Below, one piece after another: positions 26,701 through 39,385 of a stretch of DNA of 64,000 bases. Position numbers and translations under genes: made by a program. This DNA comes from Aphis gossypii (taxonomy: Eukaryota; Arthropoda; Insecta; Hemiptera; Aphididae), in assembly GCF_020184175.1 (NCBI RefSeq), contig NC_065533.1:55032351-55096350 (forward strand). The letters run 5' to 3'. Under the pieces are notes generated by a model. That model searched no databases. It saw only the letters and a program-made list of their open reading frames with translations, and was not told where the DNA came from. How positions within the stretch are numbered: the stretch's first letter is position 1; every line of letters starts with the position of its first letter.

Positions 26701-29114
26701 ATCTGTGGTCTCTAATTCCAAATTAATTTATATAATCAAAATAATTTTGCTGTTACTATGAAAATATTTTATAAGAATATGCATATGTTATATGTTCACT
26801 ATACCTTCATATATTATTATGATTACAGTTCAAATGACTACTATGATATATTAAATGTACCACGTTCAGCCAAGCAGAATCATATAAAGTCAGCGTTTAG
26901 GAAAATGGCTAAACAACTTCATCCAGATAAAAATCGAGATGACCCAGAAGCTTCAGAAAAATTTTCAAAGTTACGAAATGCCTATGAAGTATTATCTGAT
27001 GAAAGAATGCGTAAAGACTACGATAGGTGTGGTGAACAGTGTGTCAAAAAGGACAGCATGGCTGCTGGTCATGATCCGTTTGCCAGTTTCTTTGGAGACT
27101 TCGGTTTTCATTTTGATGAATCACCTGGACAAAAAGAAATTCCTAAAGGTGGAACTATAGTTCTTGACTTACATGTTTCTTTAGAAGAATTATACAATGG
27201 TAACTTTGTGCAGGTAAACATTTTTAGTCATTTTCTTAATTTATAAATTATTATTTTTATTGACTTATCATAAATATCATTGTATTGTATAGGTAACAAG
27301 AAACAAACCTGTTATAAAACCAGCTCATGGTACAAGACAATGTAATTGTCGCCAAGAGATGATCACTAAACAATTAGGACCTGGAAGGTTTCAAATGATG
27401 CAACAAAATGTTTGTGATGAATGTCCCAATGTAAAGTAAGTAAATTATAATCATATTTTAATAACTATTTATTAACTGTTATACATTTTCAACTCTTGAC
27501 TTTTATATTATTATTACCTATAAATGCGCTAATTAAACATAATATTTAAATATTTTTTTTATAGAATGGTTACCGAAGAAAGTATGTTAGAAATAGAAAT
27601 AGAACCTGGTATGAAAGATGGACAAGAAACTAAGTTTACAGCAGAAGGAGAACCACATATTGATGGAGAACCAGGCGATCTTGTTTTTAAAATAAAAACA
27701 ACACCTCATTCAGTTTTTGAAAGGAGAGGCGATGATTTATATACTAATCTAACTATTTCTTTACAGGTAATTAAAAATAGTATTAATTTATGTTTATAAA
27801 ATTATTTTATGATTTTATTTTATATTATGGTATATAAGTTATTATATCTAATTCTAATTTGTTAATGTTTGCGTGTTATAATTTAATTATAAAAGTAAAA
27901 TTTGAAAGTATTTTAATATAAACATATTGTTTTTTAATTAAATTTTTCTGATTGAGTTTGAAGCTCTGTATATCATTCAAAATATATTTTATTTTAGTCA
28001 AAATATATGTAATGAATGTTTTAATCATATCTTAATTAAAGTAAACACATTGCTGTAGCAATTTTATTTTTTGCTATATAATAAGTAAAATTAGATTTAA
28101 GTTTTGAGAGTATATGCCATTAATAAATTCTAATAAATAATTTATTTATAGGACGCATTAATTGGCTTCCAAACAGAGATAACCCAATTGGATGGTCGAA
28201 AAATTCTTATAGAAAGAAATACTGTCACATGGCCTGGAGCAAAAATTCGTAAAAAGGGTGAAGGTATGCCTAACTATGAAAATAATAACCAACACGGTTA
28301 TCTCATCATCACTATTGACGTCCAGTTTCCTAAAACTGACTTCTCTGAACAAGATAAAGAAGGTAACTTTAATATTTTTTTATAGTTGAAATTGTATTGA
28401 GTATTAATTATTAAACAACAACACCAAAAATTGCTTAATGCAAATTTTAAATTAGTTCTTAAAATTTACTCATTTTACATCTTATATTATATATTTGATG
28501 TAACCAAGTAAAAAGAAGACTACTTTCAAAACCATTACTTACTTATTTACACATTAATCAAATTTTTATACAATTGACTTGTAAAAACTAAAAAAATGCA
28601 TAGATTGAAGTGTTAAAAAAACTCCAATTCTTACTTTAAGTATGACAAATACCAAAAATTGTCTAGTATAAAATATTTTAAATTTGTGTTCAGTAGAACA
28701 ATTATGTATTATCAGTTTTAATATTAGAATAAATCGATCTATTATCAAAGTTAAAGGTAAAAACTAACAAATACACAATTAGTTCTACTTATCACAAATT
28801 TGATAATATATTGTTTTTTTTTTTAAGATTTTAATTATTATTTAGGGCAAGATAAGTACTAATATTATTATGTTTAAAATCAAGTTACATACTAAAGTTA
28901 ATTTTAACTATAGAAATTAAAAAATTACAATTATGATTTAAAAATATTATTAAATTATTGCTATATTAGTGAAAGTATTTTAATAAATTACCAGAAAAAT
29001 TATATAATATCATTTATTACATTTAATGTTTGAAATGTTTTTGTTCTAGATCTCAAAAGAATATTAGGTGAAAACTCGATCAATAAATTATACAACGGTC
29101 TAAATGGATACTGA
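23714..29114 (+). CDS. DNAJB11: DnaJ homolog subfamily B member 11 (ER co-chaperone)
   Basis: ER-lumen J-protein that activates the Hsp70 BiP and hands it unfolded clients. Six coding exons: 23714-23781, 26829-27213, 27293-27435, 27565-27766, 28152-28362 and 29050-29114. All introns are GT-AG with consistent phases, giving 357 residues (human 358). Exon 1 codes only an uncleaved-looking hydrophobic leader (residues 1-22, MILNYVQFVVYNLLSFSILV), then a 3-kb intron. The J domain is residues 26-90 with HPD at 54-56, followed by a G/F-rich stretch (HDPFASFFGDFGFHF). The family's two cysteine pairs are present: C168-N-C170 and C192-D-E-C195. The C-terminal client-binding domains follow, and the protein ends YNGLNGY as family members do. 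There is no KDEL-type tail, as in orthologues. The Drosophila orthologue is shriveled. The ATG at 26758 is intronic and was rejected as start. Confidence 0.95.
24512..24577. mobile_element. Tigger/pogo-type mini-MITE, 66 bp, TA target
   Basis: A tiny, nearly perfect foldback in the first intron of DNAJB11. The left end is CAGTAGTACCTCAATAACTC and the right end in complement is CAGTGGAACCTCGATAACTC. TA flanks both sides (24510-24511, 24578-24579). It is little more than two terminal inverted repeats joined by about 20 bases. Confidence 0.75.
24916..25441. mobile_element. Internally deleted Tigger/pogo-type transposon
   Basis: The left end CATTGTACTACCGACTCTCGG and the right end (complement CAGTGTACTCTCGGTAACTCG) are diverged inverted repeats; TA follows the right end at 25442-25443. 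Between them a plus-strand frame at 25087-25233 reads TSKKVTLALKELCKYIEINE and ends at TAA. This resembles the acidic and helical C-terminal tail of Tigger/jerky-type transposases, which follows the DDE catalytic domain. A related acidic stretch (SDQEVENPQIEL) just upstream is in another frame. The catalytic domain itself is absent. The element sits in intron 1 of DNAJB11. Confidence 0.6.
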
Positions 29115-29216
29115 GGAGAAGAATATCTTTCAAGTCATAAGTGCCACAAAAGATATTTTACTATTTATAAATCTGTGATGTATATGATGTAGATTTATAT
29201 TTAAATTATTTACTAA

Positions 29217-29222
29217 AATAAA
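29217..29222 (+). terminator. Poly(A) signal of DNAJB11
   Basis: AATAAA about 100 bases after the stop codon at 29112-29114, a normal distance for the 3' UTR of this gene. Confidence 0.6.
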
Positions 29223-30112
29223 TGTGTGCTTATGGAATTATTTATAAAGTTGATTGTGCAATATGCATACTTAAACACCCATGGTTTGAACCTAATAACT
29301 GAATAATTAATAAGGGTCTTGTATTTTTTTGATTCACAATAAGCACTCTATAATTACTGCCCTTGAAATATGTATATATATATGTAAGCTATTTTTTGTA
29401 GTATTAATATTTACAAAATACAGTTATTACTTATTATACATCAATTTGTGCGTTACCAAGTCTAAATACATTTTAAATATTCTATGGATAAAACCTGATT
29501 TTTTTTTTTTTTTTAATTGAAAAATTATAAAAAGTATTAAAATAAAAGGTATCAAAAGCTCTAATATTTATTGATTTTAATATAAAATAGTATATAAATT
29601 ATTATTTTGGAGAGCCTTAATATTTGTTGCGTATGGTTTATACCTGTCTAGTGTCTAATAATATTATGTATGTTATTATTATTTCTTATGATAAAATATT
29701 TCCTAAGACTTGAGAGTAAAATCATTAATATTTTTAATCATATTAGAACGTAGCATATTTTACATGATAATATCAAACTAAATGAAAGTAATCAAAATAA
29801 TGAAATTTTTATCATTAATTAATTTTATAGACTATTTGTGTTTTGGAAATTTCAGATCAACTCCATGTTATCATAAATAGATTCACATGAGATAATTAAT
29901 TACCTTACTATTGAGGTTCTACTGTAATATATTATTTTTTTATCTCTAAAAACAACAAATCTTATACACTATATAACTTATGACAATTTCTAAGATCTGT
30001 GCATAGTCTTATGACATCTCTAGTGTCTTGTCTACGCCCAAAAGCTTAATTGCAAACCGTCAAACAAGATCTTTGAACAGACCTTTTAATTGTTCTGTCA
30101 AGAAAGTGATAA
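29223..30112. other. Intergenic DNA between convergent genes
   Basis: No gene. A lone half-end of the Tigger/pogo MITE family is at about 29911-29932 (ttgaggttctactgta). The plus frame 29329-29520 is low-complexity. Confidence 0.5.
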
Positions 30113-30735
30113 CTAGGGCTCGGATGTTGTTGCACTAAAAATGTTATAAAATTGATTGCATTATTGCTGTGAAAAAAACCCAAAATTGCACTTAAAAATT
30201 GCAATAAAAAAATATTTTGTACCAAAAAAATTAAAAAAAATATTAACGAGTAGATAATAAAAAAGATTCAAATTCAAATTCTCGTCAGTTGTCATTAAAA
30301 ATCTAGTAAATTGTCCGGTTTTCTTATTTTTTCAGAAATCTACAAATAATTTTATTAAAAATTAAAGCTTTTTATTTAAACTATTTTTTGATTTTTTTCT
30401 ACTAATTAAATGGTTTTTCCAGTTACCGCCGACGACGACGGACAAATAAGCCGTCACGAGTCACAACCAATAAAGCCCGACATAACCATAGATTAAACCT
30501 GTATAATCTAACAAAAAAAAAGTGAAAACACAAAAAAACACATAAAATTGTATTGAAAATGACAATAATTAACAAAATTGCAATAAAATTAAAAAAAGGT
30601 CAAAAATTGCAAAAAGTTGCACTTAAAATTTTTATGTATTAATTGGTACTCATTTGAAACAAATTTATAATCTACTTAGCAACGAATCCGAACAATAGAA
30701 AAGAAGTTGCAAATGCAACAACATCCGTGCCCTAG
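30113..30735. mobile_element. hAT-type non-autonomous element, 623 bp, 8-bp TSD
   Basis: The left end CTAGGGCTCGGATGTTGTTGCA is matched in complement by the right end CTAGGGCACGGATGTTGTTGCA. The flanks are agtgataa (30105-30112) and actgataa (30736-30743), an 8-bp duplication with one mismatch. The interior repeats the word ttgca/tgcaa many times and has no transposase frame. It lies in the intergenic space between DNAJB11 and GMPPA. Confidence 0.8.
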
Positions 30736-30743
30736 ACTGATAA

Positions 30744-31459
30744 CTATCATTGATATTAAACTAATGGATGCGACAAACACAAAAATCTGTAAGCTAACAT
30801 AATTGATAAAATTGTAACAATTATCTGTACATATTATGTTTTCTCTCTCTTACAAGAGTTTTACTTTCCTTGTCACACAGAAGATGTGTGCGAGTGAGAA
30901 CCATCGTTTCTCTCTCCGTTATGTTGGCCTAAACAGTGTATGTAGAACATATAAAGGAATGACGTATCCATATGTTTAATATCTATGAATAACTATACAT
31001 GGAACTATGAGAAATTTAATGTACTCGGGAGTTCGGGATACTCCATGTGTAAATGTATGGGCAGAAACAACTAGCACTATAGTTTATGCTTCCATCGCCT
31101 GTGTCCAATCAGTTATACAATGCAATATAGCATGAGTCCTGTCCTGAGAAAATAAGACAGTAGATACATTAAATACAATTTAAGAAAACTAACTTGATAA
31201 GTTCTCATTTTGATAAAATTTCTTAAAATTTTGATTGCTTGATGTTAAAATTAAAGAAAAAACAAGATATCAATAATGATAAAAAAAAAATATATATAAT
31301 TTATTATAAAATGATCATGTAATGGTAATATGCAAAAATACATTTACCTAACAGTTAACAATAATATTGTGCATAACTAACTGAATAAGAATATAAAATA
31401 TAAATATGTCCATATAAGTATTCATATTTATAATAATAATAAATAATTGCACATTATAG
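30744..31459. other. Intergenic DNA
   Basis: No gene seen. Contains a region with moderate G+C at about 30840-31140 (ttctctctcttac, cgagtgagaaccatcg) without a supported frame; it may be old repeat sequence. Confidence 0.45.
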
Positions 31460-31465
31460 TTTATT
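31460..31465 (-). terminator. Poly(A) signal of GMPPA
   Basis: AATAAA on the minus strand about 100 bases beyond the stop codon (31568-31570). Confidence 0.55.
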
Positions 31466-31567
31466 TTTTTTATCAATTATCTATAATAAGTTAGATAATT
31501 GTTGTACAATGTTTTTTTTTTGTCTTAATTTCTATTGCATGAGTCTATTAATTCAACTATGCAATGA

Positions 31568-34500
31568 TCACAATATTATTTCGTTTTTATAACTTCTGGT
31601 TAAAGTCTTGTAAGGTAACACAATGCTGTTCAATAACACTACTTCTGATTCGACATTGACTCCACAACCTATAATATAATGACACCAATAAATATTTAGC
31701 AATGTAATGATTATTACACAAAAAAAACTAACCAAGAATAGTTATAGATGGATTGAGTCGACCATCCAAGGCGTTAAATAAAGGCAGCTGAGGTGTCATT
31801 TTGGCATATGCCACATTAGGATTGGGATCTGAGCAAGCTGCGCTACCTTCTACACGGCACCAGGCGCCAACTTTAGCACGTCTACCAATAATACTATGCA
31901 TCACCTATTAATTACATTAATTAATACATTAATTCATAAAATACTATAAATGTGACGTCCAACCAAAGCATTTTTAACTAAAAAAAAGTATATTTTTAAA
32001 ATTACATACAAATAAATTGAATATTTCCAACATTTTCTAAACATTGATAATTAACCTAATTACCAATTTAATCTGGCGGGTGTTTTATTTACCTTTACGA
32101 ATATTACATTATTTTTGTTTTAGTTTGACAAATTAATTAATTTAATGGTCACATTAAAAAAAAAGTTTTAAATATAATAGATAAATTTATGCACTAAATA
32201 TTATTAAGTGCAATATCCAAAAAAATAACTTAATACAAAAAATATTCATATAAAACACTTAATTTTTAACTACCTATACATTGATCAAGTAATAGCAATA
32301 TGTTGGTTTCAAATAAATTTCCATATTAAAATATTTTCCAATATTAATATAATGATTGATTACCAGACTATGTTGACCAATGACAGCATCTTGTAGCACA
32401 ATAGACTCCTTAATACGTACACCTTGATCAATAAATGCTCCTTCGCCTACACTTACATTTGGACCCAGCTATTTATAACAAAAAATGTAATGTTAATAAA
32501 GGTGCTATAAAATAAAAACTATTGACTACTACTACTATAGGTACTAAACTTTTTGATAAATTGATAATATTTTGTATACCTATAGTAAAATAAGATAAAC
32601 ACAAAATAAAGTATAACTAACTAATGCAGTTGGGTGCACTTGGGCTGAAGGATGCACATACACATTCCCAATTGTTGAATATCCTTTAGGATCTGCAGTT
32701 GCTAATCGACATTTTACTGGTGATGGCAAAGGCAAATCAATTACTGATTCTCGTTGTAGTAACCGTTGTCGTTGTTGACGCAGTGCTAAGTAATGACGAT
32801 TTGCATAAATTGCTGCACCAGCAGTTTTCAATTGTGACCACCAATTGCGTGTGGTTGCTGCTAGTGCCACTCCGCCACATTTAGAACCTTTCTTTATTCG
32901 ACCACTGCCATCACCACCACTACTCATACTACTACAACTACTTCCAGATTCTCCTGCAAGCCTACGTAACACATCTTGCTCCATCCATATGACCATGGCA
33001 CCAGCAACTCGTTCTTCAACAGGTTTTTGTTGCTGCTGTTGATTAATATTATTTTTATTATTGCTGTAAACAGAATAAAATTTATTAGTAAATTAAAAAA
33101 TTTATAAATTTTTATTGTGTTCATCTATTACCTAGTAGTATACCTGGAAATATTTTGTTGATTACCATTTCCATTACTGTTCAAAATTTCTAAATGAATA
33201 TCTGCTATAGTATCAAATAGTCTTGGAGAACATAGATAAACACCGCAATTTACTGTGTTTGAAACAAATGTAGATGGCTTTTCAACATAATGTTGTATAA
33301 TATTTGTTTCTTTGTCAACAACCATGCAACCTATACATACATAATTGATTAAACATGAAATTAATAACAACAAATTATTTTGGTTATTAAATTATCTAAT
33401 CACGTTGATATTAATAATCAGGATTTGGAAGTTCTAGCAAATGCATATTTTTCTTGGTTTGTCCTAGAACATTCAAAGTAAGATACAAATATACTTCAAA
33501 CTTCTCTGATATTATATACAAAATGTTATTTTAATATTTTTTGCATATTTATGGCTCTTATTGCTATTTTGTTATTTAACGGTTTTTAGTGCTATTTTTG
33601 AGTATATTTTCACATAAATACATAGTATAGGAAATAATCATGTTTTGTTGAAAATAATAATTTACTTAGTTAGGATATCAATTGACCTCAGCAAATAATA
33701 TTTCATGTTTTCGTTGCTATACAACTAATCGACAGTATGATGTATTAATAGTTTATAATCCAACCAGTCCAAACAGTCTCTGACGTCTATAAGCCCAAAC
33801 ACTTTATGAAATTTTAAAATAAAATTTAATTTTTTTTTCTAATTAAATGCATATTTTTTGATTTTTAGTACATATTTAAGAGCTAAAATGTAACATTTTT
33901 AGAGTTACAACTTCCAAACCCTGTTAACAATATATATTATAAAACATACCATAGTGAACGGATTGTTGGCGAGTTGTTTCAGTAGCCATGACAGTAATTA
34001 GCACTGGTTGTTTTTGTTGATGCTGTGACTGATGACTATTATTATTGAAATGCATATCAAGCATCTCATCTAATGGAAAGTCAGCACAAACATCACCGTT
34101 CATCACGAAAAATGCTTGCACTTGCTCACCTTCGCTGTTGTCTAATGGAGCAAGGATCGTATCACGAAAATGATATAAGCCGCCAGCTGTACCTAAAGCA
34201 TCAGGCTCACGAAGATACCTATAAACAGCACGATTGTTTGAAAATTAATACAAAATGAAAAACATAAGAAATACAATGAGATAATGTGATTAAGCATCAA
34301 AGTATTAGATAACAAAACAGCACCTGATTCGCAAGGATGGATAACTCTGAGTAGCTGTGAGCAAGAATTCTGCAAGTTCATCGTCTCCGTAGTATCCCAA
34401 CAAAAGCACCTCAGCGACACAATATTTGCCGACATTGCTATTACTGTTATCTTCAGAAATTGAACTCCGTTTTTGACCCAAACGGTAACACGCGTCTATG

Positions 34501-34697
34501 TGGTGCTGAACAACAGGTAGGCCAGCCACGGGGAACAGCGGTTTGGGTACGTCCAACGAGAGGGGCCGGAATCGAGTGCCTGTAAAAATTCAAAGATCCG
34601 ATGACAAAAACGCGATGAATGCATTTTGGTAAAGAGAATAAAAACATTAAGACTTACCCTTGGACGGGCCGCCGATTAATATCACGGCTTTCAACAT
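31568..34697 (-). CDS. GMPPA: Mannose-1-phosphate guanylyltransferase alpha (GMPPA)
   Basis: Cytosolic partner of the catalytic GMPPB; known members bind GDP-mannose and restrain its synthesis. Eight coding exons on the minus strand: 34658-34697, 34324-34579, 33950-34218, 33144-33330, 32622-33063, 32364-32468, 31733-31904 and 31568-31668. Phases are consistent and the protein is 523 residues (human about 420). The nucleotidyltransferase signature is split by intron 1 (GGPSKGTRFRPLS, then VPKPLFPVAG), and the metal-binding NGD is at residues 139-141. A left-handed beta-helix of hexapeptide repeats fills exons 5-8 (VHPTALLGPNVSVGEGAFID). The extra length comes from insertions: N/Q/S-rich near 157-170, N/G/Q-rich at about 240-263 with five Q in a row, and S/G-rich at 288-312. 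The third exon-intron gap (33331-33949) contains a hAT MITE. Confidence 0.95.
33419..33923. mobile_element. hAT-type MITE in GMPPA intron 3
   Basis: The left end CAGGATTTGGAAGTT pairs with the right end (complement CAGGGTTTGGAAGTT). The flanking 8-mers are ttaataat (33411-33418) and ttaacaat (33924-33931), one mismatch. The interior has repeated gcatattt words shared with the hAT remnant near 43866-44100. There is no coding capacity. The insertion lies fully inside the intron, with both splice sites intact. Confidence 0.8.
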
Positions 34698-35300
34698 GAT
34701 CGTTCGTACCTAAATGTTAATTTCCGACAACGACTACAAACAGAGTTAATTTATCGGTGACAAGGTATTATTTATTACTCTTGAGTACAGCAGTTGGTTC
34801 TACACACGCGCGAGACGCGGTGCCATGCCACGAATACAATTTTTGGAGATACCTCCACTGTCGAAACTGTTGTTGTTACTTTTCTACGACTACTGTTGAA
34901 ACATTTACTATCGGAGACGTCGAAACTGCTAGAAAATAAAAGCGATTGTACATTAGTAGGGGACGTGGAATATACGAATAACGTGACAACTTACAGTGCG
35001 TTATCGTTAGTTGCGCATGGCGGATCGACAAACTCGGCAGTCGGCGACGAAAAATAAACAATACTAATTGCGAACAGTATTCTCGATATCCTCACTCCAG
35101 GCCCGTCAGTGGCGGCGAGTCGACTTGATCGTTATGATTAATATTATTATCAATAAACGTTGTAAACAACGGTATCACAATATTATTACGTATGGATTTG
35201 TTATCAATGAGTCGCCGCGATAAAACAGTAATAATATATAGTAACAAGATCATTGTTATGTAAATTGTATTTTGTGATAACTTTTAAATATTATGCGGAG
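34698..35300 (-). promoter_or_regulatory. Promoter / 5' UTR region of GMPPA
   Basis: Upstream of the GMPPA start codon the DNA is CpG-containing for about 600 bases (cgcgcgagacgcgg, gtcggcgacg, gagtcgccgcgat) before returning to AT-rich background. This fits a promoter and 5' UTR. Short frames on both strands (34757-34939, 34794-35057, 34876-35061) are treated as by-products. No TATA box or initiator was assigned. Confidence 0.45.
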
Positions 35301-36425
35301 CTCAAAAGAACAGGTTTACAAGTATAAATAATAAAATGAATCTATCTGTAAGCGAACTTGTGTGACGATGGTAGAGAGTTACAAATAATTCTAATAATTA
35401 ATATAATAATCGAACAATAGTATAAATAAAAATTTTAAAAATTTTATAACATCATTGTTAAAATTTCAGTACATACACCAACAAAAATGAATCAATATAC
35501 ATAAATACGATAAATGGTGATTGAGTGTCTAGCCATCTGCAGTCAGCAGTCATCACATGATGTAAATCGACATCTGAAAGTTCAATTCATAATAAATTGT
35601 CATACCTTCTAACATCGAAGTTCAAGTGTTGTTAGGTATTAAAATTTGAAATTTCATAATGTTTGAATTAAAATTATCAACATCAATATGATTTAAGGTT
35701 TTTACATCTCAATGACACTCCGAGCAATAATTATAAGCATGTTTATTTTTTTTTGTGTGTGTCTGTGTACAGCATAACTCGTTAGATTCTAAACGAAGTA
35801 ATGAATGTATGTGTGTGTGTGTGTTTTTTTACCAAAAAAAGTTGTGTGGTTTTTGAGAACATCGAGCGATCAGTGAGTGAGTGGTATTTGGATTTTATAT
35901 GAACAGATTATAATTTTGCATTAATAATCATATTTTAAACTTCAATACATTAATCTTAAATTATTATTAGATTTTATACAATTTTTAATTTCAAAATTCA
36001 CGATAAAAATATGGTTGAACAACAGAATAACTAGAATTCTGTTTTACCACGGTAGTAAGAAAACGTCCAAGCCACTATGAAATACCTACTATTTAAGTGA
36101 TTCATTGCTGAGGTTAAATACTAGAAAATAAAAATAATACACAATTTTCAAACGCAAAATAAATACGAGGATTTATAATAATTTTCTGTTATTTATTTTC
36201 TATTTTTTACTAGTGTCTTAAAATATTAGCATATTTATTTAGTACTCGCACTAGTGTACTGCACTATGATTCTATACAGATATTATGTCTTTCGAACTCA
36301 GTAGTTTCCGGTGGCAATTCGCCCGTGCAATGACGACCAACGTAGCACAAGAACGATCGCTACAAGTGTATAGACTGAATTTGGAAAATCAAAACACAGA
36401 AAAATCAAAACCAATGACCAAATCT
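35301..36425. other. Intergenic DNA with repeat fragments
   Basis: A (GT)n run at 35811-35824 sits in a fragment (about 35755-35860) that resembles, in inverted orientation, the end of the 2-kb repeat at 46757-48790 (gtctgtgtacagcataac). No gene frame is supported. Confidence 0.5.
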
Positions 36426-37443
36426 TCAAACGGACCTGCATCGGTCGTGTGATCGAAATTTGTAAGTAAAAAAAAAAAAATGGATGTACATGAGAAAAAA
36501 AACCATTACAGATATCGACCGTCGGGATTCGGAGCGTTCGCACGAAAACGGTTCACTAAAAATGTGCTCAATATCTCGTCGACGACGAAACGGGGACCGA
36601 CGGTACCAGGATCGCATGAACGAGTCGCCACTTAAGTAACCGGCGGCGCGCAGTGTCGGCGGCGGCGACGGCGAGCGGCGGCAGTTGCTCGTTCAGTGAA
36701 CATCACACTCACCGCATACGTTCCTGTTACAAGTATTCCGATTTTTCGCGTTATAAACGATTTTCATTTCGTTTATTACGCGTTCCATAAACGTTGCCGA
36801 CGTTGCTGCTACAGTCGAGTTCTCCAAACCGTTTTGCGGCTGACTTTTCAGTACAACGACTACAATATAATAGTTTTTGGTTTCGATATGAACTTATTTA
36901 CTCAATAATAGACATAATATTATATTATACTATATCAGCTATGATTTCAACAATAAAGGGAAACGTGAGAATTTAAATATCGTAAATAAACCAACGTGAG
37001 AAAACATTTATCAGCTATAAGCTTAACAACAGATCAAATTCACTCCAATATTAAAGCTCATAAAGTTGTGACACAAAGTTGGTTTTATTTAACACAAATT
37101 TGCCATGTTGCATATTATTATTATTATTATAGTTGTCGGAGAGAAAAAACAAAATATGTTAAGCTGACTATCTTAATTTACACGCCATAATACTGTTATT
37201 ATACGATACATAAAATAAACAATAAACATACATATTATTATGTATTAAAAAAGGTACTAAATTGAATACGTACATATAGCGCCGACGGGAAGTTTTGTGG
37301 GGCACGCAGCATATTATAAATCTTTCATGGGCCAAAGGAATTTTTTTTCGTTAGACAAAACAAATTTTCTTGGCATGTCCTAGTACTTACTCGTGTGACA
37401 TTTTTTTTATTTTAAATAACTTACCTAACGTTTTTTTTAAAAA
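36426..37443. repeat. 1-kb paralogous repeat, copy A
   Basis: Aligns by eye along its whole length with 45597-46666 in the same orientation, from caaacggacctgcatcggtcg at the left to ttacttactcgtgtgaca and acttacctaa at the right. The left third is very GC-rich, with CGG/GGC runs (about 36640-36690), and contains the module TACCAGGATCGCAT at 36604. The right two thirds are AT-rich. Short frames such as 36696-36908 exist in both copies but are broken differently, so coding is not supported. I do not see terminal inverted repeats or target duplications. The copies could be old segmental duplicates, or an unclassified element. Confidence 0.7.
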
Positions 37444-39385
37444 ATCTGATTTTAACATTTCACAAAGCTTTTTGTGTATAGCTATATATACAAATATATA
37501 TATTATATTATAATATTTTTTTATTATATTTATATACATATATTTTTGTATACAGCGATGATAAATTGTTTAAAAAGTAACGTTTAAAGACATAAAGTTG
37601 AAAACAAAATTAAAATTACAAGCAGTTACCTATGAAGCCTGTATGTAGTATATTAATGAAAAGTACAAGAATCTTGTCACTTAAACACGTTAACGGACAC
37701 TTGGAAGTACCATTTTGTTCAATAGGTATGCTTTAAATTGGCACATGGAATTAGTAATTACCATGTGATTATGTGAACTTATAATTAAAACGGAAATAAT
37801 TATCTATAATAATCTTTAGTGCCAAAATGCGAAAATAATATGCTTAATATGGGCAACACAACTTTTTTTTACATAAGAAACCATTGGAAATATTATTGCC
37901 ATAACAGTAATGCCACTTTTTGGAAGGTATTGAAAATCTGCTGTAGCAGTAATATTTTAAATTGCCAATATAGATACAAATAGACTATTACTGCTTATGC
38001 AGTAAAATTTATCGATTATCCGTCAACGTGTTAACATTTAAATAAACATACACAATATGCACCTATCCGTTATAAGTGTACAGAAATCGATATCCCCACC
38101 AGTACAAACAATTCAATATTTATGATTGTGTACTTCTGTAAAAAGAAACTGATAAAAATTTGGGCGTATCCGAGTAAAAAATTAATTAATTAATAAAATA
38201 CGTAATCTATGTCACTTTATATTTTACATTAAAAAATGTATAACTGTATAAGATATTTGATATTGTAAGCAAAGTAAATATAGTAGGTATAGTATTTTTC
38301 CAACTACACAAGGTAGGTATAGGTTGGAAAAAGATGGGTAAAACGAAATACGGCCATTATATGATTACTCTGTAATCTTTTGATATACATTTTTCCACGG
38401 AAAACAGGATATTTTACAACTACACAATATGATTCGCCGAGCCTGCTTACTTTAATTTTTTTTTAAATATACATTTATTCAAATTCTAAATTTTAGAATT
38501 TTTATGTATAGGAATTTGAAAAAAATATTTTCAAATCCTTAAAATTTGCTTGTTCTATTTAAGACGAGTGGCGTGTCCTGTAATAGCAAAAGTTATACCT
38601 AAGCTTTATATTTTTCAAATAAACCCCCTCCCATTTTGTTACAAAATTGTCACTTTTAATATTTTTACAACTTTTTCATTGAATAATAAATTAAAATGAA
38701 ATAATTATTAACATATTTTATGTAATTAATTAGTTTAGTTTAAAATGTAGTACATAAGAGATGAGTGATTTATAAAATAAAGTACTTTATTTTAATTTAT
38801 CTAAATAGGAATATGGAATTCCTACATTTATGACATTTTGACCTAATAAATAACAGACGACAGTATAATATAGTATCATCTATTGTATAGACAAATGGAA
38901 AATTGAAAAATATGTAATGTAGAATGATAGCACACCTTCGAACTTAGGTAATTTTTTATAATTCAATAACACTACCCTATTTATCCAGCAAAGCATTAAA
39001 AATGAAAAAAATCACACACAATTAAACCAAAAAAATTGTTATTAATTAATTAAAATTAAAGGCACGTGCAATTTAGGTAACATTTAAGAAAATAATGTCT
39101 AAAACAATAAACTATGTTTTAGTTCAGTATTTAAAAGGACAAGAACTAGTTTTTGTTATAACTTACAGATTCTCCATTTTACCCACCTCTCCTGTTTATT
39201 AATCATTTACAATTTGCATTTTCTTTTTGTACAAAAATACCATTTGTATATTACAAAATATTTATGTATATAGTAATTAATTTGTTAGAAACAGTATTAA
39301 ATATTATTATATAACATTATAACAGTTCAACATCTGTGCTGATGCAGTTATCAACTATCTAGGTCCTAGGTGATACATACCTAAT
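37444..39385. other. AT-rich intergenic DNA
   Basis: No gene seen. The stretch at about 38310-38420 (ggttggaaaaagatgggtaaaacg) has no partner elsewhere in the window that I could find. Confidence 0.45.

Noticed and set aside
26758..26828. ATG-initiated extension of the DNAJB11 J-domain exon
   Set aside because: It crosses a good acceptor (ttacag at 26828) and lacks the signal peptide; a proper first exon exists at 23714-23781 with matching phase.
32699..33042. Plus-strand frames opposite GMPPA exon 5
   Set aside because: They are antisense shadows of a well supported coding exon.
34757..35061. Short frames upstream of GMPPA on both strands
   Set aside because: The region is best explained as CpG-containing promoter/5' UTR; no splice link or motif supports coding.
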